Below are positions 1 through 8,671 of a DNA stretch of 37,370 bases, piece after piece (within the stretch, counting starts at the first letter, position 1; each line of letters begins with the position of its first letter). Below the pieces are notes generated by a model. The model was not told where the DNA came from. It was given only the letters and a program-made list of their open reading frames with translations, and did no database searches. Source of the DNA: CAYSUS01 sp964434165. Lineage in GTDB: Bacteria > Planctomycetota > Planctomycetia > Pirellulales > Thermoguttaceae. The stretch covers positions 1 through 37,370 of the forward strand of contig CAYSUS010000068.1 in assembly GCA_964434165.1 (NCBI GenBank). The letters run 5' to 3'. Position numbers and translations under genes: made by a program.

Positions 1-74
1 GCCGCCGCCGAAAGCCCCATCCGCTCCAGGAACCGGCGACGGGAATGCTGGCCGCGCTCATGCGAGGGCTTCAT
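1..74 (-). CDS. N-terminus of a Tat-exported protein (partial)
   Basis: The gene starts with ATG at 74 on the minus strand and runs off the left edge, so only 24 codons are visible. They encode MKPSHERGQHSRRRFLERMG followed by Leu-Ser-Ala-Ala. The S-R-R-R-F-L core followed by the start of a hydrophobic stretch is a twin-arginine signal. A strong Shine-Dalgarno sequence (AGGAGGGG) lies just upstream of the ATG. In planctomycetes such leaders commonly open DUF1501 proteins, Gfo/Idh/MocA oxidoreductases or sugar-phosphate-isomerase-like proteins. Too little is visible to choose among these. Confidence 0.75.
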   Translation of the reverse strand, partial: MKPSHERGQHSRRRFLERMGLSAA

Positions 75-680
75 GGTCCCCTCCTCTCTTCCCCGTCCGG
101 CGAACGGCCGCGCGGGGCTTAAGTCATTCGGTGCAATAGAAATGCGCGATTAGTACGACCTGTTCCAGGGAGCTATCTCCCCGATCCCTATTTTGGCAGA
201 ACCAGGCATGCGCGGTCAAGCGAATCCCGAGACGGGTTGTCGAGTTTGGCGACTGTCCCCGCAAGTCTGCTCCCGGCGCAGTTGATCCCGCCATGCCAGC
301 CCCAAAAGCGATCAGAAGTCTCGCTATCTCCCCCACATTCATCGGCCGGGCGGAGGTGGACTATTGCTGGCCACACCTCGATTAGTTCCGAAGATGCATG
401 ACGACCCCCACTGGAGTGCCTCCTCGCCGTCGCGAAGTCCCTTTTGAGGCTGGCTATGGAGGTGAATTTCCGCTCGGTTTCGGTTACAAGTGGAAGGAGG
501 GGCCGGCGCGGCCGGTTGGGGAGCCACGCCAGTCGCTTCTGTCCCGGGCAGGCAAGGATTTGGACGTTTCGCCCGGTGCGGGAGTTCCCCCAGAAGATGG
601 AGGTGCAGACCGGCCGGCCGTGTCGGGCGTGTGGAGCGGGGGTCGGTTCCCAATGCGAAGGTGCAGGAAGGAGGAGTGCG
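75..680. other. 606-bp region without a recognisable gene
   Basis: This lies between two divergently oriented genes. Its base composition is less GC-rich than the flanking genes. It contains short open frames on both strands (for example a 72-codon frame at 124-342 on the minus strand), but none has a clear ribosome binding site or a family I recognise. It may hold divergent promoters or the remains of a decayed gene. A strong AAGGAGGAG ribosome binding site for the next gene sits at its right end, near 667-676. Confidence 0.5.
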
Positions 681-1376
681 ATGAGCAATCGGAAACGGAG
701 CGCGGCCGACGGGGGCATTTGCCTGGTGGTCCTTGCCGGGGTGATTGCGAGCAGTTCCATGGCCCGCGCCGAGGAGCCGCCGGCGATCAACCCCTTTGCC
801 CCGCGCGACACGGGGCGGACCGACGCCTTTCCCGGCTACGTGGAGCTTTCCGACGGCCAGGTCTTCCCCGGCCTGGTCTATCTGACGCGGGACAAGCGCC
901 TGAAGGTGTACGACGAAGAGATGAAGCGGCAGCGTGAGATCCCCTTGCGCGTGGTGAAGGAGATCGAGTGCGAGGTGAAGAAGGAGTGGATGGAGAAGGA
1001 GTGGAGGTTCAAGGAGCTGGCGCTCGACGAGAAGGTGTACACGGGGCGGGAGTATCCGGCGCGGGAGTACCTGCACACGATCACGCTTCGCGACGACCGC
1101 ACGATCAGCGGGCCCATGGCCGAGATCGTCTACGTGCGGCCCTACCTTCCCAAGCCCGAGCCGGGGGCGGAGGCCTACCGGCCCGACGAGCGCCCCACGC
1201 CGCAGCGTTTCATCCTCCACAAGCGCGACAAGGGCGAGGCGGGCACGACGCTGAAGCAACTGGCCTATGTGAAGGTCGTCAAGCTGGGCGAAGAGGCGCT
1301 GGAAGAGGGCCGGCGCAAGGCCGCGCGCGGACCCCGCGCGCGCGACGCGAGCGCCCGCCGCTCCGACTCGCGCTAA
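681..1376 (+). CDS. Secreted hypothetical protein preceding the VWA cassette
   Basis: 231 residues. The ATG at 681 was chosen because it follows a near-perfect Shine-Dalgarno (AAGGAGGAG, 4-6 nt away) and because it starts a Sec-type signal peptide: basic MSNRKR, a hydrophobic segment at about 12-28, then a likely cleavage after Ala-Arg-Ala near residue 33. The mature part opens with a Pro-rich stretch, then a segment reading VELSDGQVFPG that resembles small beta-barrel folds, and a strongly charged Lys/Glu-rich middle. It ends in an Arg/Ala-rich tail. I recognise no named family. Its position 87 nt before the VWA gene, same strand, suggests co-expression with the membrane VWA/DUF58/BatA set and a periplasmic role, but its function is unknown. 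Confidence 0.8.
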   Translation: MSNRKRSAADGGICLVVLAGVIASSSMARAEEPPAINPFAPRDTGRTDAFPGYVELSDGQVFPGLVYLTRDKRLKVYDEEMKRQREIPLRVVKEIECEVKKEWMEKEWRFKELALDEKVYTGREYPAREYLHTITLRDDRTISGPMAEIVYVRPYLPKPEPGAEAYRPDERPTPQRFILHKRDKGEAGTTLKQLAYVKVVKLGEEALEEGRRKAARGPRARDASARRSDSR

Positions 1377-1463
1377 CTGCGTCTGGCGCGCTGCTCCGAC
1401 GCTGACCGACAGACCGGAACCGAGAACCGTCCCCGAGGCCCGATCCGAAACGGCGATCCGCCC

Positions 1464-3707
1464 GTGCCCAACATCGCGCTGGAACAAGGCTATAGCATCG
1501 GCACCATGCTCCTGGTGCTGGTGGCGGCGATCCTGTTGACCGCGGTGTTCTACTACCGCGCGTACGGGATGCTCAAGAGTGGCCAGTGGCAGATCCTGCT
1601 CATTCTGCGCTCGGTCGCCATCCTGTTGATCGTGCTGCTGCTGTTCCGCCCGGTATTCAGCTATCAGAAGGAGCTGGAGGAGAGACGGGCGCTGATCTTC
1701 CTCATCGACCGGTCGTCGTCAATGGGCATTGCCGATGACTCCACCGGCCTGCCGCGGTTTCACCAGGCGCGGGACCAGGTGCAGCGGTGGTGGGAGCGTC
1801 TGCACGACTCGTTCAGCCTGCACCTGATCGAGTTCGCGGAGCGGGCCGTGCCGCTGGAGGATGTTTCGCAACTCGGCGGCCTGGTGCCCGACGGCAAGGC
1901 CACCTCCATCTCCCGCGCGCTGCGCGCGGCGTCGAAGAAGGTCTCCAAGGGCCGGATCGAGGCCGTCATCCTGCTTTCCGACGGCGTCCACAACTCAGCC
2001 GGCAAGCCCATCGAGGAGGCCGGACGCACGTCGATGGTGGTCCACACCGTGGGCGTCGGGGCGAGCCTGAAGAGCGACGTCTCCTACCGCGACATCCAGG
2101 TCACGGGCATGGACTGTCCCGAGCGCCTGCTGCTGAACAACGTGGCCAAGGTGAAGGCCTCCGTCGAGGGCGTGGGCCTTCCGGGGCGCGTGATCAAGGT
2201 GGTTTTGGAAGAGGACGAGCAGCAGATCGGCGAGGAGGAGGTCACGCTCGACGAGATCGAAGGGTCGCAGGTCGTGGAGTTCGAGTTCCGGCCCACGGTC
2301 AAGGGGCGTCATGTGTACACCGTGCGGATCGATCCGGCGGCCGAGGAGAAGATCGAGGAGAACAACAAGCGATCGACCGTCTCGCTGGTCGTCGAGCCCG
2401 GCATCCGCGTGCTGTACGTCGAGGGGACGATGCGCTCGGAGATCGGCGCGCTGGTGGGCCGGTTTCTCTCGAAAGACCCGGACCTGGAGTTCTGCGCCCT
2501 GTGGCAGACGCGCCAGAACCAGTTCACAATGCGTTCGAACATCCCGAACCTGGCCCTCAGCGCCATCCCCTCCGACCCGGAGACGATCAACACCTTCGAC
2601 GTGTTCATCATCGGCGATCTGGACGCCAGCTACCTTCGCGGCCCGCAGCAGGGGCTGATTCTCAACCGCGTGCGGAACGGGGCCGGGCTGGTGATGATCG
2701 GCGGCTACCACAGCCTGGGGCCGGGCGGCTACGCGGGCACGCCCATCGGCGAGGCCCTGCCCGTGCTGCTGGGCGGCCGCGAGATCGGCCAGGTGAACGA
2801 CCCGTTTCTTCCCCGCCTGACGCCCGACGGCGCCCATCACGCCATCTTCGCGAACATCGCCGAATTCTTCCCCACGGCTCAGGGCGAGGCGCAGGTGCCG
2901 GGCCTGCCTCCGCTGAACGGCTGCACCCGGGTCGAGGGCGCGCGGCCAGGGGCCACCGTGCTGGCGACCTGCCCGATCGAAAACGACATGCCCGTCCTGG
3001 CCATCCAGCCCTTGGAGAAAGGACGCACCGCCGTGTTCGTCGGCGACACGACGCGGAACTGGCAGCAGGGCCCTCGGGCGATGGATAAGGAGTCGCCGTT
3101 TTTGCGCTTCTGGGGGCAGATGGTCCGCTGGGCGGCCGGTCGGACCGAAGAGGTCCAGACCGAGGCGAGCATCGTCGGCAGCACGGACAAGGGCTACTAC
3201 GAGCCCGAGGAGCCGATCCGCATCGCGGCGGTCGTGCGCGACGACGAGGGCGAGGGGACCGACGACGCCAAGGTGTCGGCCAGGATCCGCGGGCCCGGCG
3301 GCCGACCCGACCTGGTCGAGCTCTCCAAGGCCCCGGGGCCGGCCGGCCACTACACCGGGACCTTCGAGCCCAAGGAGCCGGGGAGCTACGAGATCGAGCT
3401 GGAGGCCAGGCTGGCCGAGCAGGAGCTCACGAGCGAGAAGATGAAGGTCGAAGTGGGACGCCCGAATCTCGAGTTCGAAAAGCTCGACCTGGACGAGAAG
3501 ATGCTGGCCAGCATCGCCGCCGAGACGGGCGGCCGGTACCTGCACATCACCACGGCGGACCACCTCGTCGATCAGCTCAACAGCGAAGTGCTGAAGCGCC
3601 AGTTGGATCTGGAGACCCGGCTCTACTGGCCGCCCGGCTTCTGGATCCTCTTCGTCGGCGTGCTGACCACGGAATGGGTGCTCCGCCGCAAGTTCCAGTT
3701 GAGGTAG
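1464..3707 (+). CDS. Membrane-anchored VWA protein with glutamine-amidotransferase-like domain
   Basis: 747 residues from a GTG start. Two N-terminal membrane segments (about 13-31 and 43-61) precede a von Willebrand factor A domain whose metal-ion-dependent adhesion site is visible as D82-R-S84-S-S86 (DxSxS). A middle segment, roughly residues 310-560, resembles the GATase1-like fold found in many planctomycete VWA proteins (VLYVEG, FIIGDLDA, MIGGYHSLGPGGY); I see no Cys-His-Glu triad, so it is probably non-catalytic. A beta-rich domain follows, and a final membrane helix lies near 720-740 (PPGFWILFVGVLTTEWVL). The next gene starts 7 nt after the stop, so it is almost certainly co-transcribed with the DUF58 and BatA-like genes. 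VWA proteins of this type are thought to assemble with MoxR AAA+ ATPases, but no moxR gene is visible here. Confidence 0.88.
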   Translation: MPNIALEQGYSIGTMLLVLVAAILLTAVFYYRAYGMLKSGQWQILLILRSVAILLIVLLLFRPVFSYQKELEERRALIFLIDRSSSMGIADDSTGLPRFHQARDQVQRWWERLHDSFSLHLIEFAERAVPLEDVSQLGGLVPDGKATSISRALRAASKKVSKGRIEAVILLSDGVHNSAGKPIEEAGRTSMVVHTVGVGASLKSDVSYRDIQVTGMDCPERLLLNNVAKVKASVEGVGLPGRVIKVVLEEDEQQIGEEEVTLDEIEGSQVVEFEFRPTVKGRHVYTVRIDPAAEEKIEENNKRSTVSLVVEPGIRVLYVEGTMRSEIGALVGRFLSKDPDLEFCALWQTRQNQFTMRSNIPNLALSAIPSDPETINTFDVFIIGDLDASYLRGPQQGLILNRVRNGAGLVMIGGYHSLGPGGYAGTPIGEALPVLLGGREIGQVNDPFLPRLTPDGAHHAIFANIAEFFPTAQGEAQVPGLPPLNGCTRVEGARPGATVLATCPIENDMPVLAIQPLEKGRTAVFVGDTTRNWQQGPRAMDKESPFLRFWGQMVRWAAGRTEEVQTEASIVGSTDKGYYEPEEPIRIAAVVRDDEGEGTDDAKVSARIRGPGGRPDLVELSKAPGPAGHYTGTFEPKEPGSYEIELEARLAEQELTSEKMKVEVGRPNLEFEKLDLDEKMLASIAAETGGRYLHITTADHLVDQLNSEVLKRQLDLETRLYWPPGFWILFVGVLTTEWVLRRKFQLR

Positions 3708-3714
3708 CCCGCCG

Positions 3715-4614
3715 ATGGCCGTGGACACCGGATACCGCTTCCTGGAGCCCGAGGCCCTGGCCCGGGTGAAGAACCTGTCGATGGTCGCGCGCGGCGTGGT
3801 CGAGGGTTTCATCAGCGGTCTGCACGCCAGCCCGTACAAGGGCTTCAGCGTGGAGTTCGCCGAGCACCGCGAATACGTGCCGGGCGACGACCCGCGGCAC
3901 CTGGACTACAAGATGCTCGCCCGCACCGAGCGGCTCTACATCAAGCAGTACGAGGAAGAGACGAATATGCGGGTGCAGATCCTGCTGGACACCAGCGGAT
4001 CGATGGACTACCGCTACCAGACGAAGATCACCAAGCTCCAGTACGCGTCCTATTTGACGGCCGTGCTCTCCTACATGATGACGCGGCAGCAGGACTCGGT
4101 GGGGCTGACCACGTTCAACACGGAGATCGGGCTGGACATGCCCGCGCGGAGCTCGCCGCGGCACTTCAACGAGATGATGCGTCAGCTCGAGGGGATCAAG
4201 CCGGGCGGCGAGACCGACATCGCCGAGATCCTGCACAAGCTGGCCAACCGCTTCAAGAAGCGGTGCCTGATCGTGCTGATCAGCGACCTATACGACGAGC
4301 CGGACGAGCTGATGCGGGCGCTGCACCACTTCCGCCACCGCCGGCACGAGGTGATCGTTTTCCACGTGCTGGACAAGGCCGAGATCGAGTTCCCGTTCGA
4401 CGACGTGATCGCTTTCCACGATCTGGAGACCGACGAGCGCCTGCAGATCGACCCGGCCTACGTGCGCGACGTCTACAAGGAGCAGATCCAGGAGTTCACC
4501 GAGGGCTATCGGCGGGAATGCGCCGAGACGCAAATCGACTACGTGCTGACCGACACGTCGGTGCCCTACGACTTCATGCTCTCGCAGTACATCGCCAAGC
4601 GCAACATGCCATGA
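3715..4614 (+). CDS. DUF58 domain protein
   Basis: 299 residues, a usual length for stand-alone cytoplasmic DUF58 proteins. The DUF58 hallmark reads EYVPGDDPRHLDYKMLART at residues 53-71, and a VWA-like metal site follows as D92-T-S94-G-S96. There is no signal peptide or membrane segment. DUF58 proteins are typically encoded between moxR and BatA-type genes and are presumed to be adaptors linking the MoxR ATPase to membrane VWA partners. The stop codon overlaps the ATG of the next gene (ATGA at 4611-4614), so the two are translationally coupled. Confidence 0.92.
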   Translation: MAVDTGYRFLEPEALARVKNLSMVARGVVEGFISGLHASPYKGFSVEFAEHREYVPGDDPRHLDYKMLARTERLYIKQYEEETNMRVQILLDTSGSMDYRYQTKITKLQYASYLTAVLSYMMTRQQDSVGLTTFNTEIGLDMPARSSPRHFNEMMRQLEGIKPGGETDIAEILHKLANRFKKRCLIVLISDLYDEPDELMRALHHFRHRRHEVIVFHVLDKAEIEFPFDDVIAFHDLETDERLQIDPAYVRDVYKEQIQEFTEGYRRECAETQIDYVLTDTSVPYDFMLSQYIAKRNMP

Positions 4615-6857
4615 CGTTCCTTGCTCCGTATTTTCTGATTGCCGCGGCGGCCGCGGCCATCCCGGTCATTCTGCACCTGATCAACCGGCAGCGGGCCAAG
4701 GACCTGCCGTTTCCCACGCTGCGCTTCCTTCGTATCAGCGTGCAGAAGACGCGGCGCCGCAAGCGGATCCACGACGTCTTCCTGATGATCCTTCGCATGG
4801 CCGCGCTGATCCTCATCGCGCTGGGGCTGTCCGGGCCGACGGTCACAAACCTCAGCTCGCTCCTGGGGGCGGGCTCGTCGTCCGCGGTGGCGATCATCCT
4901 CGACAATTCGGCGAGCATGGGCGTGGTGGACGAGGGGCGCCCGCGGTTCGAGACCGCCCTGGGCGCGGCCCAGCAGATCATGCGCGAGCTGAAGGACGGC
5001 GACCAGGTCGCGCTGTTTCTCAACGGCGGACCGCGCTTCCCCGAGGAAGGGCGACTCGACCGCCAGCACGACAAGGTCCTCCAGATGCTCAACCAGGCGG
5101 GCGTCAGCTACGAGCGTGCTGACCTGGCCGTCAAGGTCCGCCAGGCCCGCAAGCAGCTCGCGCAGGCCGAGGTCCGCAACCGGCAGATCTTCGTGATCAC
5201 GGACCTCCAGGCCTTGAGCTGGGAGGGACTCGAACCGCCCGAGGAGACCAAGACCCTGGATGAGCTCAGCGACGAGGATCGCAAGGAGGCCGAGATCCCC
5301 GTGATCTTCGTGGACTGCAACCGCAACCCCAAGCCCAACGTGGCCGTGCAGGACGTGGAGCTGGAGGCGGCCGTGCCCATCGCCGGCGTGCCGGTCAGCG
5401 CGACCGTGTCGCTGTTCAACGCGGCGCCCAAGGCCGATCAGCGGCACCTGGAGCTCTACGTGGACGGCGTCAAAGAGGCCAGCAGCCCGGCCATCGAGGT
5501 GCCCGGCGAGGGGAACAAGGACTACGACTTCCAATTCGCCTTCCGGTCGGGCGGCCTGCACCGGTGCGAGGTTCGCCTGGTGGGCGACGACGGATCGCCG
5601 CTGGACAACCGCCGCTTCTTCACCATGGAGGTCGATCAGGGTATCCCCGTGGCCATCGTCAGCTCCGAGCGCCACGAGATCCCGTACCTGGAAGACACCT
5701 ACTACCTGGCCCAGGCGCTCTCGCCGGGCGGGAGCTGGGCCTTGAGGGCCACGCCGCTGGTTGCGGCCGACCTGGCCTCGGAGAACCTCTCGCAGTATCT
5801 GGCCGTCTATCTGGTAAATCTGCCCGCCCCCTCGGCGGGAGTCGCCGAACGGCTCCGCGACTACGTGGAGAACGGCGGCAACCTGGTGTGGATCTGTGGC
5901 GAGAACGTCGATCCAGCGGCCTACGACGCCATGAACGAGCAGGCGCAGAACGCACTGTTGCCCGCCCCGCTCCTGGAGGTCCGCGAGCCGCAGCTGGGCA
6001 GCGGTCGCGATAGCTGGTTCGTCGGGCAGATCGACAAAGAGCACAAGTCGCTCGCCCACCTGGCGGAGCCGGCCTCGCTGTACCAGTCGGTACTGGTGTA
6101 CAAGCACGTACGCATCGACGGCAAGGCGCCCTCCGCCTCCGGGGCCCGCGTGATGATGCGCCTGGACGACGGGGAGCCCCTGATGATCGAGCGCGACGTG
6201 GAGCGCGGCCGCACGATCCTCTTGGGGACGAACGTCCACGTGGGCTGGACCAACTTGCCCCTGCGGCCGATCTTCCTGCCGCTGTTCGCGCGGATGACGT
6301 TCGAGATGGTCGGCGCGGAGCAGGCCCGCCACACGGCCATCGCCGGCAGCCCGATCGTGGTCCAGTTCGACCCGCAGAACCGCCCGACGAACGTGGAGAT
6401 CGTGCCGCCCTCCGGATCCCTGGAACGGTTCGACACGGTCGATGAAGAGGGCCGACGCGAGAACGAGTTCCGCTACCGCAACACGCACGAGATTGGCGTT
6501 TACAGCGTGCGGCTGCTCGGCGGCCCGCGCCCCAGCCAGTCGGCCGTGTCGGTCAACGTCGATCCGGACGAGGCCATGCCCGTCAAGCTGGACCGCGAGG
6601 AGATGGAGGAGCGCTTTGCGCCCACCCCGCTGGTCTTTGCCGAGGACCCGGAGGACCTGTCGGGCACGTTCAAGTTGCTCCGCGAAGGGGAGAGCCTCTG
6701 GGAGACGTTCCTGGCGCTGGTGCTCGTGGTGCTGGTGTTCGAGACGTTCGTCGCGAACCAGTTCAGCCCGAAGAAGGACGAGGACGAGTTGCAGCACCTG
6801 CCGCCGTACAGCCGCCGGCCCGGCGCTCGGCGCGGCCGCGCACCCACGGCGGCCTGA
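4611..6857 (+). CDS. BatA-like membrane protein (aerotolerance regulator N-terminal plus VWA)
   Basis: 748 residues. The start is fixed by the ATGA overlap with the DUF58 gene. The N-terminus shows the BatA signature: a first membrane helix (FLAPYFLIAAAAAAIPVILH), the motif NRQRAKDLPFPTLRFL at 25-40, a second helix at about 56-74, then a VWA domain with D98-N-S100-A-S102. The long central part, about 230-690, is beta-rich, and a final membrane segment lies near 700-725 (FLALVLVVLVFETFV). Family knowledge: BatA/BatB-type proteins form envelope VWA complexes with MoxR and DUF58 partners and have been linked to stress tolerance. That role is inferred here from domain order and operon position. 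Confidence 0.9.
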   Translation: MTFLAPYFLIAAAAAAIPVILHLINRQRAKDLPFPTLRFLRISVQKTRRRKRIHDVFLMILRMAALILIALGLSGPTVTNLSSLLGAGSSSAVAIILDNSASMGVVDEGRPRFETALGAAQQIMRELKDGDQVALFLNGGPRFPEEGRLDRQHDKVLQMLNQAGVSYERADLAVKVRQARKQLAQAEVRNRQIFVITDLQALSWEGLEPPEETKTLDELSDEDRKEAEIPVIFVDCNRNPKPNVAVQDVELEAAVPIAGVPVSATVSLFNAAPKADQRHLELYVDGVKEASSPAIEVPGEGNKDYDFQFAFRSGGLHRCEVRLVGDDGSPLDNRRFFTMEVDQGIPVAIVSSERHEIPYLEDTYYLAQALSPGGSWALRATPLVAADLASENLSQYLAVYLVNLPAPSAGVAERLRDYVENGGNLVWICGENVDPAAYDAMNEQAQNALLPAPLLEVREPQLGSGRDSWFVGQIDKEHKSLAHLAEPASLYQSVLVYKHVRIDGKAPSASGARVMMRLDDGEPLMIERDVERGRTILLGTNVHVGWTNLPLRPIFLPLFARMTFEMVGAEQARHTAIAGSPIVVQFDPQNRPTNVEIVPPSGSLERFDTVDEEGRRENEFRYRNTHEIGVYSVRLLGGPRPSQSAVSVNVDPDEAMPVKLDREEMEERFAPTPLVFAEDPEDLSGTFKLLREGESLWETFLALVLVVLVFETFVANQFSPKKDEDELQHLPPYSRRPGARRGRAPTAA

Positions 6858-6992
6858 CGGCCCTTCGCCCCCTCGGTCGGGCGGTCCCTTGCGGCGGTCC
6901 CCCTTTTTGGCGACCATGCCGCGAGAACCGGGCGCCGGTCCGGACCGTACAGAGTGTTTCCGCCCGCCAGTCCCACAAATCGAGTACGCGCC

Positions 6993-8642
6993 ATGGATCC
7001 CAGAGACTCCGACCCGAAGGAACAGCAAACCCTGCCCGCCCAAGCCGATGAGCAGATCGAGGCCGGCTCGGAGGAGGAGAACGCCCAAGAGGAGCATGCC
7101 CAGGACGCGGGGGTGGACCCTGAAGCCGAATCGGCGGACGATGTGCGGGAGGAGTTCGATGAGCCGGGCCAACCGACGAACTGGGTTGGCCTGCTGGTCT
7201 TCTTGAACCTCGCGATCCTCGCCTGCGTCGTGGGCATGATCGTGTGGTTCTCCTACTCGCCCCCCTGGGCGGAGGAGCCGGCCCCGATCGCGGCCGAGCA
7301 GTGGAAGGAAGTCGCCGCGGTCCTCAAGGATCGCGGCTTCCCCGCCATCGCGGCGGACGCCCTGGAGAATTACCTCGCGGAGACACCCGCCGCCCCGGAT
7401 CGGGCGGAGACCCTGTTCAGCATCGGCGGGCTGCGGTTCGATGCCGAGCAGTACGACTCCGCGGCGAAGGCGTTCCTGCTCGCCCGACTGGAAGGAGCCA
7501 ACCAGGAGGAAATGGCCCAGAAGGCAGAGGCTGCCCTGAATGTCTGCCGCAGGCTGCACGGTGCGGAGGGTGAGCTGGACCTGCTGTTGGCCCAGCGCCA
7601 GATGCAGGGTGCCCGTCCGCCCGACAGCCCGGTGGTGGCCGTGGTCGGCAATCGGCAGATTACCGAGGCCGACCTCGACGTGCTTGTCGATCAGCAGGTG
7701 GACCGCGCGCTTGCCGCCCAGGGCGCACTGGAGGACATGGCGCGTCGCAGGGCGGAAGAAGCCCGCTACGCCGATCCGCGAGCCCGCGCCCAACTGCTCC
7801 GCGATTTCATCCGCACCGAGCTTTTCCGCCGCCAGGCCAGGAACCTCAACCTTGACCAAGATCCGGGGTATCTGCTTGCCAGAAAACAGCAGGCCGACGC
7901 CTTGCTGCTGCGGCGATTTCTTCAGGAGCGTGCCAGTCTGCCGCCGCCCACCGACGAGGATCTGAAGGAGTACTTCGAGGAGAACAAGGAGCGTTACCGC
8001 CGGCCCGATTCGCTGGTGCTGATCGCGATTCGCGTGCCCGACCAGGCGGCGGCCGAGGCGGTTCTCGCCAAGGTGAAGTCCGCCGACGACTTCCGCAAGG
8101 AAGCCGAGCGGATTCGCGAGGCGGACGGGCCGGCCCAGGCGACGGCCACGCAGGTCTTCCGCGGTCGGCGGGACCAGGTGTTGGGCGACACGGAGGCGCT
8201 GTTCTCGATGAAGGAAGGCGAGTGGACGGACACGCCGATCGAGGCCGGAAGCGGACGGTTCCTCTTGCTCGTGGAGAAGAAGATCTCGGCCCACACGCCC
8301 CCGCTGCAGGAGATCCTCCCCCAGGTGCGCGCCGCGTTCCTTCAGGCGAGGCAGCAAGCGGCCGTCGATGCGCTCTTTGACGAGCTCAAGGAGGTGTATG
8401 CGGTCAAGTTGCTGCTGAAGCCGCCGGCGTCGGAGGTCGAGGAGATGGTTGGCGAGACCGGCCAGATGCTCGGCGAGGCCGCCACGACGGCGGACCCAGG
8501 GGAAGAGCCCGCGCCGAAGCGTCCCGCGCCGAAGGCGCCTGCGACCGGGAAGCCCGCGCCGGCGAAAACGAAGGCGGAGAAGCCCGGTGCGGCCAAGCCG
8601 CCCGCCAAGGCCGAGTCTGCCGGGCCGGCCGCGAAGGAGTGA
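6993..8642 (+). CDS. SurA/PpiC-like membrane-anchored periplasmic chaperone
   Basis: 549 residues from the ATG at 6993; a GTG at 6954 is possible but adds a poorly supported 13 residues. The acidic, Glu/Gln-rich N-terminus (1-62) should be cytoplasmic, followed by one membrane helix at 64-87 and a long external part. After a TPR-like helical segment (about 95-200) comes a SurA-type pattern: VVAVVGNRQITEADLDVLV, then a helical RDFIRTELFRRQA stretch. A divergent parvulin region follows, ending in ALFSMKEGEWTD and GRFLLLVEKK. The usual parvulin HILV-type His is replaced in SLVLIAIRV, so isomerase activity is doubtful and a chaperone role is more likely. The last 90 or so residues are Ala/Pro/Lys-rich and probably disordered. 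Confidence 0.8.
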   Translation: MDPRDSDPKEQQTLPAQADEQIEAGSEEENAQEEHAQDAGVDPEAESADDVREEFDEPGQPTNWVGLLVFLNLAILACVVGMIVWFSYSPPWAEEPAPIAAEQWKEVAAVLKDRGFPAIAADALENYLAETPAAPDRAETLFSIGGLRFDAEQYDSAAKAFLLARLEGANQEEMAQKAEAALNVCRRLHGAEGELDLLLAQRQMQGARPPDSPVVAVVGNRQITEADLDVLVDQQVDRALAAQGALEDMARRRAEEARYADPRARAQLLRDFIRTELFRRQARNLNLDQDPGYLLARKQQADALLLRRFLQERASLPPPTDEDLKEYFEENKERYRRPDSLVLIAIRVPDQAAAEAVLAKVKSADDFRKEAERIREADGPAQATATQVFRGRRDQVLGDTEALFSMKEGEWTDTPIEAGSGRFLLLVEKKISAHTPPLQEILPQVRAAFLQARQQAAVDALFDELKEVYAVKLLLKPPASEVEEMVGETGQMLGEAATTADPGEEPAPKRPAPKAPATGKPAPAKTKAEKPGAAKPPAKAESAGPAAKE

Positions 8643-8671
8643 CGCCCTGAAGCCCGGACCGGAGACCGCCC

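Noticed and set aside
124..342. 72-codon minus-strand frame in the left intergenic region
   Set aside because: No ribosome binding site and no family recognised; could be a remnant but cannot be supported.
4566..8357. 1263-codon open frame on the minus strand
   Set aside because: It is antisense to the well-supported BatA-like and SurA-like genes; long antisense frames are expected in high-GC DNA, and its translation shows no family.
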